From UA16 sp002292325 (GTDB taxonomy: Bacteria > Bacteroidota > Bacteroidia > Flavobacteriales_D > Sanyastnellaceae): 64,000 nt of DNA. Made by a program: the position numbers and the translations under genes. Of the stretch, positions 33,374 to 43,297 are shown piece by piece. Below the pieces are notes generated by a model, which had not been told where the DNA came from, ran no database searches, and saw only the letters and a list, made by a program, of their open reading frames with translations. Numbering within the stretch: the first letter of the stretch is position 1; the number at the start of each line of letters is the position of its first letter. The stretch lies in NCBI GenBank assembly GCA_943788645.1, contig CALSRC010000005.1, positions 80,386-144,385 of the forward strand, written 5' to 3'.

Positions 33374-34267
33374 ATGAGTCGACCTCATTGCCTTACCTCT
33401 CTTTCTAAAGCACTGCCATACCTGATGCTTTGCATCCTTTGGTTAAGTCCTACAGCGGTCAACGCTCAAAGTCTTCTTGATGACTTAGGCCAAGAAGAAC
33501 TCATGGTCCGGCCTGTATCAGCAACCTTCAAGGACACCCGAATCATCAACGTGCAAAGCAATGAAACTCCCGGAGCTAACGTCCTTCATTTCGTCATTGC
33601 CCATCGGTTTGGACAAATAAACGAAGGAGCCTACGCGCTTTGGGGCTTGGACAATGCCAGTATGCGGATGGCCTTTGATTATGGCGTTACGGACCGCCTC
33701 AGCCTCAGTATCGCAAGAAGCACTTTCCAAAAGACCTATGAAGGTTCCTTGAAGTGGCGGGCAATTCGACAGAACTCGGACAACAGCATTCCACTAAGCC
33801 TTACACTTTACACAGTGAGCATGATCAACGGGTTGAAATGGACGGATCCAACGCGTGAGAATCGCTTTCATCACCGCATGAGTTATACACATCAGGCAAT
33901 CTTCGCAAAGAAGTGGGGGCCGAAACTTAGCTTGGCCCTCATACCTTCACTCACACATCGAAATTTGGTCGAGGCGCTCGATGACTCCAACGATCAATGG
34001 ACCATCAGTGGAGGAGGGCGGTATAAAGTAAGCAACCGAGCATCCATCAACCTCGAATACCATTACGCACTGAAAGGTTTGCCTACCACGAATGTGAACA
34101 GTTTATCAATTGGCATGGATATTGAAACGGGTGGACATGTGTTTCAACTTCACATGACCAACTCCCAAGGTATGTTCGAACGAGCATTCCTGACTGAAAC
34201 CACCGGCGCGTGGAAGGACGGTGCTATCTATTTTGGATTCAACTTAAGCCGGGTTTTTGATCTCTAA
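33374..34267 (+). CDS. DUF5777 family outer-membrane beta-barrel protein
   Basis: The 297-residue protein has a signal peptide (PYLMLCILWLSPTAVNAQS) and the sequence of the DUF5777 family: VRPVSATFKDTRIINVQSNE, then the repeated-strand pattern FVIAHRFGQINEGAYALWGL, FDYGVTDRLSLSIARSTFQK and GRYKVSNRASINLEYHYALK. It ends with DGAIYFGFNLSRVF, a typical barrel-closing strand. It probably sits in the outer membrane. In Bacteroidota it is often found with YceI and cytochrome-motif proteins, as here. Substrate unknown. Confidence 0.82.
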   Translation: MSRPHCLTSLSKALPYLMLCILWLSPTAVNAQSLLDDLGQEELMVRPVSATFKDTRIINVQSNETPGANVLHFVIAHRFGQINEGAYALWGLDNASMRMAFDYGVTDRLSLSIARSTFQKTYEGSLKWRAIRQNSDNSIPLSLTLYTVSMINGLKWTDPTRENRFHHRMSYTHQAIFAKKWGPKLSLALIPSLTHRNLVEALDDSNDQWTISGGGRYKVSNRASINLEYHYALKGLPTTNVNSLSIGMDIETGGHVFQLHMTNSQGMFERAFLTETTGAWKDGAIYFGFNLSRVFDL

Positions 34268-34281
34268 ATCACATACCAAAA

Positions 34282-35076
34282 ATGATCATTCGCACATTTC
34301 TTACCTCATTGCTCATCCTGTCTTTTATTGGCTCAAAGTCTGCAGCTGCAATGGAATCCATTCCATGCCATCTCTGCGCTTTATTGGAAGAGGAAAGTGA
34401 CACCAAGATAAAATCCATTGGGAATTGGCGCGGATTTTCGGCAAGCTCCATCTCCATGATTCAATTTCAAGGAAATTTGGAAGATTACAATGCCAGTTGG
34501 GGAGCCCGGGACGGACTTGGACTGATGACCGACAATGTTGCGAAATCCTGGAGAATGGAATTCAACCCCTTTGAAAAACGGCAACGCATTCTTGGCGAAT
34601 TCGTCGGTTTGACAACGGGAGTTGGGTTCGATTGGTGGCACCTTGGCATCGATGATAGGCATCGGCTGCATTATGAGGATGCTTCGAACAGTGTCATTGC
34701 TGACGCCTTAAATCCGGATAGCCTGCAGGTGAGCAAAAACCACATCGATGCAGTTTATCTGAGGGTACCCTTGCTGGCATCGCTTCACACCTATAAGAAA
34801 GGAGGCAACGGATTCCATTTGGAGATGGGACTTGTCGCTGGCTATCGGTTACTCAGTCGATACACCTTTATACTAAAAAACTCAACTTCTGCCAGCGCAT
34901 CAGCCATCGACTTGCCTGTCAATTTGATGCAACTGCATGGTCGAATAGCCGTCGGATTCGGAAAAATGAGCATCCTAACAGAGGTGAGTTTATTGCCTTT
35001 CTTTGATGAAAACCCCACAAATGTGCCCAGCATGCATAGTTTCTCGTTGGGTTTTCAATTCAGATTCAGTGACTAG
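34282..35076 (+). CDS. Outer-membrane beta-barrel domain protein, hypothetical
   Basis: The 264-residue exported protein has a signal peptide (FLTSLLILSFIGSKSAAAME) and alternating hydrophobic-polar strands: ILGEFVGLTTGVGFDWWHLG, YLRVPLLASLHTYK, LEMGLVAGYRLLSRYTFI, and a final strand HSFSLGFQFRFSD ending in an aromatic-plus-polar pattern usual for PorT-like barrels. A CHLC pair occurs near residue 30 after the signal peptide. It is the last gene of the operon with cytochrome-motif lipoprotein, YceI and DUF5777 genes. Family not recognised beyond barrel type. Confidence 0.6.
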   Translation: MIIRTFLTSLLILSFIGSKSAAAMESIPCHLCALLEEESDTKIKSIGNWRGFSASSISMIQFQGNLEDYNASWGARDGLGLMTDNVAKSWRMEFNPFEKRQRILGEFVGLTTGVGFDWWHLGIDDRHRLHYEDASNSVIADALNPDSLQVSKNHIDAVYLRVPLLASLHTYKKGGNGFHLEMGLVAGYRLLSRYTFILKNSTSASASAIDLPVNLMQLHGRIAVGFGKMSILTEVSLLPFFDENPTNVPSMHSFSLGFQFRFSD

Positions 35077-35121
35077 ACTTATATCCGGAGAACTTTGGCA
35101 GGCGCGAATTGTTCCGTGGGC

Positions 35122-35658
35122 ATGTCAACCGTGCTGTATGTTATCGGAAATCCGGAACCCGCTCGCTCTTCTTTCACACAAGAACTGTTGGATCACATCG
35201 ATCAATTGGAGCATCTTCAAGTTGAGAAAATCCTATTGAGTGAGCATCTGCATGACGGACGTTTTTTGGTCAATGAAATGCAGGCTCAACTCGAACGCGC
35301 GGAGGCCCTCGTTATTCATGCACCGGTGTATTGGTATGGAGCACCAGCGATCGTCAAGTCGTGGATGGATCAAACCTTGACTCCAGGATGGGCTTTCCCG
35401 TCGCACAATTCCAAGTTGCGAGGCAAATCCATCGCTTTGAGCCTAACCATCGGCGCTTCCCTGGAATCCTATCAGCCCGGAGAAGCCAACAATCACACGC
35501 TCAGCACGTATTTTCTACCATATCGTCAAGCATTTGAATACTGTGGCATGGAGTGGAAGGGCATTGCTGCCAGTCAAGTCCCCTCCACCATTCCGACGAA
35601 ACAGGCTGCGCTCGAACAATTCGAAAAGACGCAAGAATTGTTCAACGAACAAGGGTAA
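35122..35658 (+). CDS. NAD(P)H-dependent oxidoreductase, flavodoxin-like (MdaB/YwrO type)
   Basis: The 178-residue flavodoxin-fold enzyme starts at the ATG at 35122 (MSTVLYVIGNPEPARSSFTQ); the longer frame uses a TTG at 35095. The FMN phosphate site is GNPEPARSSFTQELL, the segment ALVIHAPVYWYGAPAIVKSW is the family PxxWxxxPAxxKxW motif, and WAFPSHNSKLRGKSIALSLT follows with the usual G(F/W)AF. It reduces quinones or similar compounds with NAD(P)H. Its end overlaps the end of the convergent surface-protein gene by 17 bases. Confidence 0.83.
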   Translation: MSTVLYVIGNPEPARSSFTQELLDHIDQLEHLQVEKILLSEHLHDGRFLVNEMQAQLERAEALVIHAPVYWYGAPAIVKSWMDQTLTPGWAFPSHNSKLRGKSIALSLTIGASLESYQPGEANNHTLSTYFLPYRQAFEYCGMEWKGIAASQVPSTIPTKQAALEQFEKTQELFNEQG

Positions 35659-38600
35659 TCGAACCGGTGTAGTCCGGTTTACCCGGAACCGTGAGCACAT
35701 AATAATATGTGCCTGCGGCGACTCCCTCAGCGCGCCAATTGTTTCCATAGTTGGACTTTCGATAGACCAGGTTTCCCCACCTATCAAACACCTTCAATTC
35801 GTTTCCCGGAAAACTTGACAAATTTCGGAACACCAACTCGTCGTTCTGTTCATCTCCATTTGGAGAAAAGACATTCACCACCTCCACATCACATGCCACA
35901 ATATCAAGAATGACTGTGTCCTCATCCCCACACAACCCTTCAATTGTATAGCTGATTTCCAATAGCCCCGCTCCTGCTTGCATGAGATCAATCACGCCCG
36001 TTTCAGAAATGCATCCATCGCAGTTTGCTGACCAAGTTCCACCGCCAGACGAAATTTCAGGCTGCAATCCCTCCAAGGCCATGCACACCCAATCCACTAA
36101 GTTGATGGTAGCGTCGAGTTGCGGAACCACTAAGATTTCGATCTCATCACTATCAAAGCATACGTCATCAATGGTATAGCTTACCGTGTAAGAACCGGCG
36201 CCAACAGTTGGATCAAAACTAACACCACTTGCTCCTTCGATAATGCACGCATTGCAATCCGACTCCCATGCTCCCTCGATGGCGGAAGCACCTCCCGCAG
36301 CAGCTTCCAACATAACTTCATCACCCGACTCACACAAATCTGGAATCGGCACGATGGATGCGTCTACAGCAGGGGCGACCACGACCGTTCCTGTGAAAGG
36401 CAAACTGCATGGGTGATCAAATTCAAATTCTACATCAATGATTCCAAGCTCATTGGCTGAGAAAGCGCCTGTACCCGAATTCAAGATGCAGTCTGGGCAA
36501 TCTATAGAATTCCAATCCCCTGTTGCACCTGAGGTATACTCACTGGGTATGTCTGCATCAAACGTAAATGTGAGATTGCCCAATGAGCCGATGCAAAAAG
36601 GATCTGTGGGATCAAAAGTTCCTTCCAATACCGGTCGAATATCAACCGTCCAAGTTGCAGTATCTGCGCAGGCTCCGTTGCTGATCTCATACTCAATCGG
36701 CAACAGTCCAACGGGTGCATTGGAAACATCCAAAAGTCCAGCTTCGGATAAACAATCGGGACACGCAGCGGACCACGTACCCCCCGTAACATTGACATTC
36801 AACTGAAAATCCGCGGCGGTTTCACACAAACTGCCCGGAACATTTGATGCCCCAATTGCTACACTTTCATTCACAGCCACTTGAACAACGTCGCCAACTG
36901 GACAATATGAATCAGGCGTGAACGTAATGTCCCACGTATTGGGCTCTTGACCTGCGGCATTGAAAACGCCCGTTAGAGAATCAATGCAGCCTGTGCAATC
37001 AGAACTCCAGTAACCTGGCACATCCGCTGTGTAAATGGCACTGTCATCCTCACACAGCAATGCGGGACCTGCAATTGACCCTTCGAGCAAGGCTGACACC
37101 CCCACTTCTATACTCGATGTGCCGGGACAAACTCCAAGCGTCGTGAAAGTCACGGTGTTGAGGCCATCATCTGCCTGGTCCGCAAAGAACACGCCAGTGC
37201 CTTCAATAATGCAATCTCCGCAAGAAGCAGACCACACCCCAAATGGCGGCGTGGCATTGAAGTCAAAGACTTCGTCATCGCAAAGTGCTTCATCCGAAGC
37301 CGTGAATTGAGGAGTCGGGGTGGTACTGATGAAGATCTCCGTATTCTCTACATCCGCAAAACAAGCTCCATCCAGCACATGCGACACAGGAAGCCATCCG
37401 CCGCCCGCAAGGCCTGGATCTATGGTCAAGGTTTCTTCGTCAAAGCATCCATCGCAATCCACTGTCCATTGGCCCGATCCTTCAACCGGGACCAGCGTGA
37501 AAGGATCCCCTCCACTGCAAATTGGCGTGGGCCAGTCAAATTCCGCATTGACATCGCTCACCGCTACAACTTCTAAGTCATCCGATACCACTTGAACATA
37601 ATCGTCCTCAGTGGGCTCCGGCCCATCATAATCTTCGATGCAAAAAGACTCACTGCCCTCTCCACCATCAGCTAACGTGTACGTGCCAATGACATCCCCG
37701 TCGGGGTTTGTGATCGTCAATTCAGCCGTATTCCATCCGTTGTTGGCTGAATCGTACATCTCCAATGTGTAACAACCGTTGGGCAGGCAGACTTCCCCTG
37801 AAAAAGGCGCGTCATCCGCTAATAGTACTGCACCATTTTCGGAAACAATGGCCCAATCTATTTGATTGTTCGCAGACAATGATCCCGCGGAACTCACACT
37901 GACATCGAGCGGAGTGCAAAATTCATCTGGAGGCAACTGAGCAAACCAGCCTGTCAATGTCGTGGACTGCGTCGTGCAAAAATCCAAGGTGTCGCCCATG
38001 CCCAAATAAGTGTCGCCTTCGTACCACATGGTTGTGCCCTCCACAACTTCACTTGAGGCAAATCTCCATGCTTTATTGGATGCGCTCCAGTTCCCGGTGT
38101 TGTAACCCGTCGGGGACAAACCCACTGTGCCCGTTGCGTTCATAATGCCTACAACGGCATTCCCCCAGCCACATGCCGGACGACTGCCTAAATACACCTC
38201 GATCACGTTGGTTCCCTCGTACAATACAACTTCACCGCTGACCTGATTGCTTGTGCAACTGAATTGACAAATCGCATTCCACGAAACCACGAATTCTCGG
38301 CACGGAGCGACTCCATAGGTGTCATAGCGAACATTGCCACAGGTCGAAGGGTTCAGATCGCTGTAAATGCCCATTACACTGTTAAGCGGCAAGTTGGCAT
38401 TGGGATTGGTTCCATTCGGATTATAACCAGCTGTCTCCGTCGTATTGAATGAAAACCAGCCGTTGCTGGAAATCCGGCATTGCGTGTAATCCTGCCCATA
38501 AAAATTGAAAGAAAAACCCAATGGAATGATGGAACTGTAAACATCATCTCCCGTATTGATGGCCACGCCACCTTGATCGTAAGGATAAGGCAGTTCATAA

Positions 38601-38806
38601 TCTATTTCCTCCACCTCGTAGTCAGCTCCACCTACAGCTACGTTTGCTATGCTTGGCGAAGTCAATGTTATGCACGAGTCTTCGCATGTAATTTCGACAT
38701 CTTCTCCAATGTCAAACGCTCCGAACGATGCACATTGGGCAATCAAGTCCATTGAAAAATGTGCAAAAATAAAGGTCACACAAAATGCGTAGATTACTTT
38801 TGTCAT
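35642..38806 (-). CDS. Large secreted T9SS substrate with repeated Cys-rich Ig-like modules and CHU_C domain
   Basis: The 1054-residue secreted protein has a signal peptide (VIYAFCVTFIFAHFSMDLIA). Residues about 70-250 form a globular domain with SIIPLGFSFNFYGQDYTQCR and NVIEVYLGSRPACGWGNAVV. From about 430 to 950 there are roughly seven related modules of about 80 residues, each with a CDGCF, CGDCI, CTGCI, CPDCL or CDGCI doublet in a weak beta-sandwich and a following strand such as LLEISYTIEGLCGDEDTVIL. The C-terminal VVNVFSPNGDEQNDELVF, LKVFDRWGNLVYRKSNYGN and AAGTYYYVLTVPGKPDYTGS are the T9SS type B sorting module. Repeated Cys pairs may form disulphides outside the cell. Confidence 0.88.
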   Translation of the reverse strand: MTKVIYAFCVTFIFAHFSMDLIAQCASFGAFDIGEDVEITCEDSCITLTSPSIANVAVGGADYEVEEIDYELPYPYDQGGVAINTGDDVYSSIIPLGFSFNFYGQDYTQCRISSNGWFSFNTTETAGYNPNGTNPNANLPLNSVMGIYSDLNPSTCGNVRYDTYGVAPCREFVVSWNAICQFSCTSNQVSGEVVLYEGTNVIEVYLGSRPACGWGNAVVGIMNATGTVGLSPTGYNTGNWSASNKAWRFASSEVVEGTTMWYEGDTYLGMGDTLDFCTTQSTTLTGWFAQLPPDEFCTPLDVSVSSAGSLSANNQIDWAIVSENGAVLLADDAPFSGEVCLPNGCYTLEMYDSANNGWNTAELTITNPDGDVIGTYTLADGGEGSESFCIEDYDGPEPTEDDYVQVVSDDLEVVAVSDVNAEFDWPTPICSGGDPFTLVPVEGSGQWTVDCDGCFDEETLTIDPGLAGGGWLPVSHVLDGACFADVENTEIFISTTPTPQFTASDEALCDDEVFDFNATPPFGVWSASCGDCIIEGTGVFFADQADDGLNTVTFTTLGVCPGTSSIEVGVSALLEGSIAGPALLCEDDSAIYTADVPGYWSSDCTGCIDSLTGVFNAAGQEPNTWDITFTPDSYCPVGDVVQVAVNESVAIGASNVPGSLCETAADFQLNVNVTGGTWSAACPDCLSEAGLLDVSNAPVGLLPIEYEISNGACADTATWTVDIRPVLEGTFDPTDPFCIGSLGNLTFTFDADIPSEYTSGATGDWNSIDCPDCILNSGTGAFSANELGIIDVEFEFDHPCSLPFTGTVVVAPAVDASIVPIPDLCESGDEVMLEAAAGGASAIEGAWESDCNACIIEGASGVSFDPTVGAGSYTVSYTIDDVCFDSDEIEILVVPQLDATINLVDWVCMALEGLQPEISSGGGTWSANCDGCISETGVIDLMQAGAGLLEISYTIEGLCGDEDTVILDIVACDVEVVNVFSPNGDEQNDELVFRNLSSFPGNELKVFDRWGNLVYRKSNYGNNWRAEGVAAGTYYYVLTVPGKPDYTGSITLVR

Positions 38807-38904
38807 GATGCGATGTCGTTTTCTTTTTAAGAAATATATTCCATGAGGTGAAACAAAAAGAACCGTTGTTCAGTTGCATTGTCAAACACACAAGGTAAGC
38901 TATC

Positions 38905-39501
38905 ATGCGAATGGATTTTAATTGGATTGTTATAACCGTGCTTTTTGTCTCACTTGGCCTCGGATTGAGTGCTTGGAATTGGCATGTATCCTCGAAGACA
39001 TACCCCCCTACTCCCGCTATGGAAAACTTCTACGAACTTTCAGCTTTGACACTTGAAGGAGAACCGTTCGACTTCAAACAACTCGAAGGCAAGCGAGTCC
39101 TCATTGTCAATACAGCCTCAAAGTGTGGTTTCACGCCACAATATGCCGATCTCGAAAAGCTGCAAGACCAGCACGGTGGTGATTCGTTTGTCATTTTAGG
39201 GTTTCCGTGCAACAATTTTGGTCGTCAAGAACCTGGAACAGCTGATGAAATAGCCGGCTTCTGCTCGAAAAATTACGGCGTGAGTTTTCAAATGATGGAA
39301 AAAGTAGCCGTCAATGGAAAAGAAGCGCATCCGGTCTACCAATGGCTCTGTCAAAAAGCCAAGAATGGAGTTGAAGATCACAAGGTCGCATGGAACTTCC
39401 ACAAATTTCTTGTTGACGAAAGCGGTCAGTTGGTCGCTTCGTTGCGGAGCGGTGTGAACCCGCTCGATGCCACCGTTGTGGATTTCGCTGCGCGGAAATA
39501 A
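38905..39501 (+). CDS. Glutathione peroxidase
   Basis: The 198-residue thiol peroxidase has an N-terminal membrane helix or signal anchor (VITVLFVSLGLGLSAWNW) and the GPx core: VLIVNTASKCGFTPQYADLE (active-site Cys in place of selenocysteine), FVILGFPCNNFGRQEPGT (with the resolving-type Cys and catalytic Gln) and VAWNFHKFLVDESGQL (catalytic Trp and Asn). The redox partner is more often thioredoxin than glutathione in bacteria. It is exported or membrane-anchored, which is unusual for the cytoplasmic type. It is followed after 40 bases by a zinc carboxypeptidase gene and divergent from the large T9SS protein gene. Confidence 0.9.
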   Translation: MRMDFNWIVITVLFVSLGLGLSAWNWHVSSKTYPPTPAMENFYELSALTLEGEPFDFKQLEGKRVLIVNTASKCGFTPQYADLEKLQDQHGGDSFVILGFPCNNFGRQEPGTADEIAGFCSKNYGVSFQMMEKVAVNGKEAHPVYQWLCQKAKNGVEDHKVAWNFHKFLVDESGQLVASLRSGVNPLDATVVDFAARK

Positions 39502-39541
39502 AACGCCACAGCAGTTTATATGGAATGCGCTAATTTGGCGC

Positions 39542-42097
39542 ATGGAAAAGATTGAAACCCTGCGGAGTTTTGTGTTAGGAGGACTGTGCATCGTAGCTTT
39601 TAGCTTGGGCACCAGCTTCGCTCAAAAACCAATCGAAAATCCGAGCGAAAGGCTCCAGTTTGAATTGGGGAGCCGTTTTTCTCTGCATCATCAAGTCACC
39701 GATTACGCAGAATACCTTTCGGCGGAGAACGTCGCCCAGCGCGTTGAGTACGGGCAAACGTATGAAGGCCGTCCTCTGAATGCTCTGGTATTCACGCACC
39801 CTGACCATGTTGAGGATTTGGAGACCATCCGCGTTCAACACATCGATCGTATGAACGGTGGCACAGGTTTGGCAGCATATGATGATCTGGCCATTGTTTG
39901 GCTCAGCTACAATGTCCACGGCAATGAAGCCGTTTGCACCGAAGCGGCTTTGGAGGTCATGCATCAATTAGCTACCTGGTGCGAAGCAGGTGAGGAAATC
40001 ATGCGAAAACTGGTCGTCCTTGTGGACCCATGTCTCAATCCCGATGGCCACGATCGTTACGCAGTTTGGTTCAATCAATATGCGAGCAGTCCAGCAAATC
40101 CGGATCCGTCGGCATACGAACATGATGAACCTTGGCCAGGCGGAAGGCCCAACCACTACTTGTTCGACCTAAACCGTGATTGGGCATGGCAAAAGCAACA
40201 AGAGAGTCAACAGCGTTCAGAGCTCTACCATATGTGGATGCCCCATGTTCATTGTGATTATCACGAGATGGGCTACAATTCACCGTATTATTTTGCCCCA
40301 GCTGCGGAACCTTTTCACGAAGCCATCACCCCTTGGCAGCGAGAATTTCAATATGCTATCGGAGATGCTGCATCACAGCGCTTTGATGCCCGAGGAGAAT
40401 TCTATTTCACACGCGAGTCGTTTGACTTATTGTACCCAAGCTATGGAGACACCTATCCCATTTATAACGGAGCCATTGGCATGACCTATGAGCAGGGAGG
40501 CAGCGGCGGCGCAGGTATTTTGGTGGAGAAAAGAAATGGCACACTGCTCAGTCTTCGCGACCGGATCGATAACCACGTTGAAACCAGTATCTCCGCGGTA
40601 GAAGTCAGCGCAGAACTATCTCAGCAATTGGTCGCTGAATTTGCTGCATACCACGAGGCCAACCGCACGCAACCTACCGGCCGTTTTGGTGGATATCTTA
40701 TTCCCGTCAATTCCGAGAACTCCACCCGCGTTGATGCGTTGGTTGAGTTTTTGGGACGGCACCGCATCGAATGTGAACGGGCAACTTCTTCCAGCAAACC
40801 CACTTCAGCTTATGAATACGGCCCCAATTCATCGCGAACAGTCACGGTAAAACCAGGAGATCTACTCATTTCATCGTACCAAACTCATTCTCGCATCTTG
40901 GATGTGCTGTTCGATCCCGATCCGGTGTTAACCGATTCTCTCACCTATGACATCACAACTTGGAGCGTGCCCTACGCTTATGGATTGCAGACGTTTGGAT
41001 TGCAAAAGCCCGTTTCCGGTTCAGAATGGGATACGAATCGTCCTATTCCTCAGTGGCTTCCGTCCTCATATGGTTACGCCATCGCTCCTTCACAAGACGG
41101 GTATGCTAAAGCCCTGGCCACTCTGCACCTGGGCAGCGTGCGGATACGAACCAATTCTGAAACGATCGTTCAAGCCAACAGCACCTATCCCACGGGCAGC
41201 CTTTTCATTCTATCAGGCGATCAAACACAGGAGAATTGGGAGCAAATACTGAGGGCCTTGCACACCGAGGGGCGCATTTTGGTTGCACCTGTTGAAGGTG
41301 GCCATTCCATCGAAGGGCCAGATATGGGCTCGGATAAGGTCTGGATGGTCAATGCACCTCGGGTTGCCATGCTGACAGGTGAAGGGCTTTCGAGCCTGGG
41401 ATCCGGTGAGGTTTGGTGGCACTTCGAGCAAGAACTCGCCTACCCCATTACACGTCTTGATGGCACGAGTAGCAATCCCCGCCAATGGGATGCCTATGAT
41501 GCCGTTGTTCTCCCATCCGGTTGGTATGGATTTACAGACGAAAACTGGCTCAGTGATTTGCGAGCATGGGTGCAAGCAGGAGGCCGGGTAATTGCTATTG
41601 AGCGCGCATTGAACGTATTTTCTAATGAATCTGGCTGGGGACTTAATCGCTATGACAACCCAGATCAAGCTCAGTCCGTCAGCAACAGATCACAAGAGGA
41701 ACGGAAAGCAAATCAACACGAATCCTTTGACGATCAGGAGCGACTTTATGCTATGCAAATTGGAAGCGGTTCCGTCTACGGTGTGGACTTGGACGTCAGT
41801 CACCCATTGGCATGGGGCTATCCCGATTCACCATACTACACCTTGAGATCCAATGGCAATCGATACGCTGCATTGGACAACGGTTGGACGGTCGGTCGAT
41901 ACGGCAATGACCCCGAAGCGGTAAGTGGATTCGTGGGCAGTAGGGCCAATCGCGAATTAGCCGGCAGCATGGCGTTTGGCACGACCGGTGTAGGACGTGG
42001 ATCCATTGTATACTTTGCCGACAATCCACTATTCCGAGGGTTTTGGGAAAACGGTAAGCGCCTTTTTGATAACGCCGTATTTCTGCCTTTGAACTAA
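39542..42097 (+). CDS. M14-family zinc carboxypeptidase, secreted
   Basis: The 851-residue secreted peptidase starts at 39542 (MEKIETLRSFVLGGLCIVAF) with a signal peptide ending FAQ. The M14 catalytic core shows WLSYNVHGNEAVCTEAALEV (zinc-binding His and Glu), then LVDPCLNPDGHDRYAVWFNQ and HVHCDYHEMGYNSPYYF (third zinc His). RESFDLLYPSYGDTYPIYNG is the family segment before the catalytic Glu (GMTYEQGGSGGAG). The C-terminal half carries a non-catalytic domain (ARVAMLTGEGLSS omitted start; YAVVLPSGWYGF-like strand with ALNVFSNESGWGLNRYDNPD) typical of Bacteroidota M14 proteins. No T9SS tail is visible, so it may be periplasmic. Its target peptide is unknown. Confidence 0.88.
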   Translation: MEKIETLRSFVLGGLCIVAFSLGTSFAQKPIENPSERLQFELGSRFSLHHQVTDYAEYLSAENVAQRVEYGQTYEGRPLNALVFTHPDHVEDLETIRVQHIDRMNGGTGLAAYDDLAIVWLSYNVHGNEAVCTEAALEVMHQLATWCEAGEEIMRKLVVLVDPCLNPDGHDRYAVWFNQYASSPANPDPSAYEHDEPWPGGRPNHYLFDLNRDWAWQKQQESQQRSELYHMWMPHVHCDYHEMGYNSPYYFAPAAEPFHEAITPWQREFQYAIGDAASQRFDARGEFYFTRESFDLLYPSYGDTYPIYNGAIGMTYEQGGSGGAGILVEKRNGTLLSLRDRIDNHVETSISAVEVSAELSQQLVAEFAAYHEANRTQPTGRFGGYLIPVNSENSTRVDALVEFLGRHRIECERATSSSKPTSAYEYGPNSSRTVTVKPGDLLISSYQTHSRILDVLFDPDPVLTDSLTYDITTWSVPYAYGLQTFGLQKPVSGSEWDTNRPIPQWLPSSYGYAIAPSQDGYAKALATLHLGSVRIRTNSETIVQANSTYPTGSLFILSGDQTQENWEQILRALHTEGRILVAPVEGGHSIEGPDMGSDKVWMVNAPRVAMLTGEGLSSLGSGEVWWHFEQELAYPITRLDGTSSNPRQWDAYDAVVLPSGWYGFTDENWLSDLRAWVQAGGRVIAIERALNVFSNESGWGLNRYDNPDQAQSVSNRSQEERKANQHESFDDQERLYAMQIGSGSVYGVDLDVSHPLAWGYPDSPYYTLRSNGNRYAALDNGWTVGRYGNDPEAVSGFVGSRANRELAGSMAFGTTGVGRGSIVYFADNPLFRGFWENGKRLFDNAVFLPLN

Positions 42098-42105
42098 TCC
42101 TTCGA

Positions 42106-43215
42106 TCAAGGCCCAAACATGGGTGCATACATGTCTGCAACCGCCTTGGATTCCTCACGCATGGCAATTCGGAGGTGTGCCGGTTCCAATACCTGGAACT
42201 CCTTGCCCCATTGTAACGCGAATCTCCTAAACGCCTCATCTGGAACCAACGAGAGCGAAAAAATCACGCCCGATGCGGCCTCTTCTACCCGCATATCTTG
42301 GGATCCATGCATGGGCGATTTAAAAAACCGCGTGGCCAGTGCTTCAGCCACCCAGACCCGGATTAATTCAGGTTCTGCTTGTGCATCGCCTAAATTCAGC
42401 ACACCGGACCGAATGTCCATCCGATTGGCAAGGTATTGACGCCACATGATCGATGTATGATCATTTGCCCCTTGTTCATCAGAAGATGCTGGCCATTCAA
42501 CCGCCACATCATCTAGAGCGGATAGTTCGTTTAAATCGATGATCAATTGAAACCAATCTTGTGCATCCGAATCCCAACCACGGCCCAACGCAAAAACTCC
42601 GTGTGACTGCACAGCCATGAATTCCGGAACCATGGAAACCCGCTCAGTCCGATCACCCAAACCCGGAGCATAGGTCAATCGAAGAGGCCTTTGAGCATAA
42701 AGTGCTTCCGCGATCGGCAACATCCACCTCTGAGCACCACGGTCCATCTCCCAGCCGCTCAATCGCCTCTGGGCCTCTGCTCCTCTTAATGGACCGGGAA
42801 ACAAGCCCAATTGCCCACGAATCATGATCTCAGTCCACGTCCACCAATTCCAATCAGAAAGGCCCCTCAACCGAATCAGAGCATCAAGTACTTGTTTTAG
42901 TTGCCTCCGCTCCGTGATGTGCAATTGCCCATGATGAATGCTCACCGATTCGCTCGAATAGTGATAATGAACTCGACCTTTATCCCTGGATCGCACAACT
43001 TGGACGCCGAAGCGAGCCTCAAGATCAACCAAATCTTTCTCCATGGTGCGCATGGCCATCGGCTTAATTTGCCCGTGGATTTCCTTCAGTTGTCGATTGA
43101 GTTCCTCGAGTAACTCTTCCTTAAACCACCGTGGTCCATCCGGTAAAGTCGCGGCCGTGAGGCAATCATCTATGATGATGTACCGCCATTGTGTGTGCCT
43201 TTCAGGAGACGCCAT
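42106..43215 (-). CDS. WYL-domain transcriptional regulator
   Basis: The 369-residue protein has an N-terminal winged-helix part with MRTMEKDLVDLEARFGVQVV (helix-turn-helix and wing of the HTH_11/DeoR-like type), then a WYL domain near residues 160-260 (IAEALYAQRPLRLTYAPGLG, SMVPEFMAVQSHGVFALGRG) and a C-terminal extension (VWVAEALATRFFKSPMHGSQ). WYL regulators bind nucleotides or other ligands and often control DNA repair or defence genes. Here it shares an 11-base overlap upstream with a tiny membrane-type ORF and stands near a DUF1801 gene. No defence gene is visible nearby. Confidence 0.8.
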   Translation of the reverse strand: MASPERHTQWRYIIIDDCLTAATLPDGPRWFKEELLEELNRQLKEIHGQIKPMAMRTMEKDLVDLEARFGVQVVRSRDKGRVHYHYSSESVSIHHGQLHITERRQLKQVLDALIRLRGLSDWNWWTWTEIMIRGQLGLFPGPLRGAEAQRRLSGWEMDRGAQRWMLPIAEALYAQRPLRLTYAPGLGDRTERVSMVPEFMAVQSHGVFALGRGWDSDAQDWFQLIIDLNELSALDDVAVEWPASSDEQGANDHTSIMWRQYLANRMDIRSGVLNLGDAQAEPELIRVWVAEALATRFFKSPMHGSQDMRVEEAASGVIFSLSLVPDEAFRRFALQWGKEFQVLEPAHLRIAMREESKAVADMYAPMFGP

Positions 43216-43297
43216 TCTTTCGCATAATGATTGCGAAAGTTAAAGCCATCCCCATTCCGCCGACACCAAAACCCATCCAATGCATCCCCAATTTCAT
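43202..43297 (-). CDS. Candidate small membrane protein, 31 aa, between DUF1801 and WYL genes
   Basis: ATG at 43297 to TGA at 43202 encodes MKLGMHWMGFGVGGMGMALT, then FAIIMRKNGVS: one hydrophobic helix with a glycine zipper (GFGVGGMGM) and a basic tail. A GTG at 43312 would add five residues. The sequence AGGAG stands just after the DUF1801 stop codon, upstream of this frame. Its stop overlaps the WYL gene start by 14 bases. It is too short for gene finders, but the position inside a tight operon and the composition argue for translation. No homologue is recalled. Confidence 0.45.
   Translation of the reverse strand: MKLGMHWMGFGVGGMGMALTFAIIMRKNGVS

Noticed and set aside
35890..37600. Plus-strand ORFs opposite the 1054-aa gene with Ser/Pro-rich products
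   Set aside because: They mirror the Cys/Gly-rich repeats of the real minus-strand gene; no start context or family.
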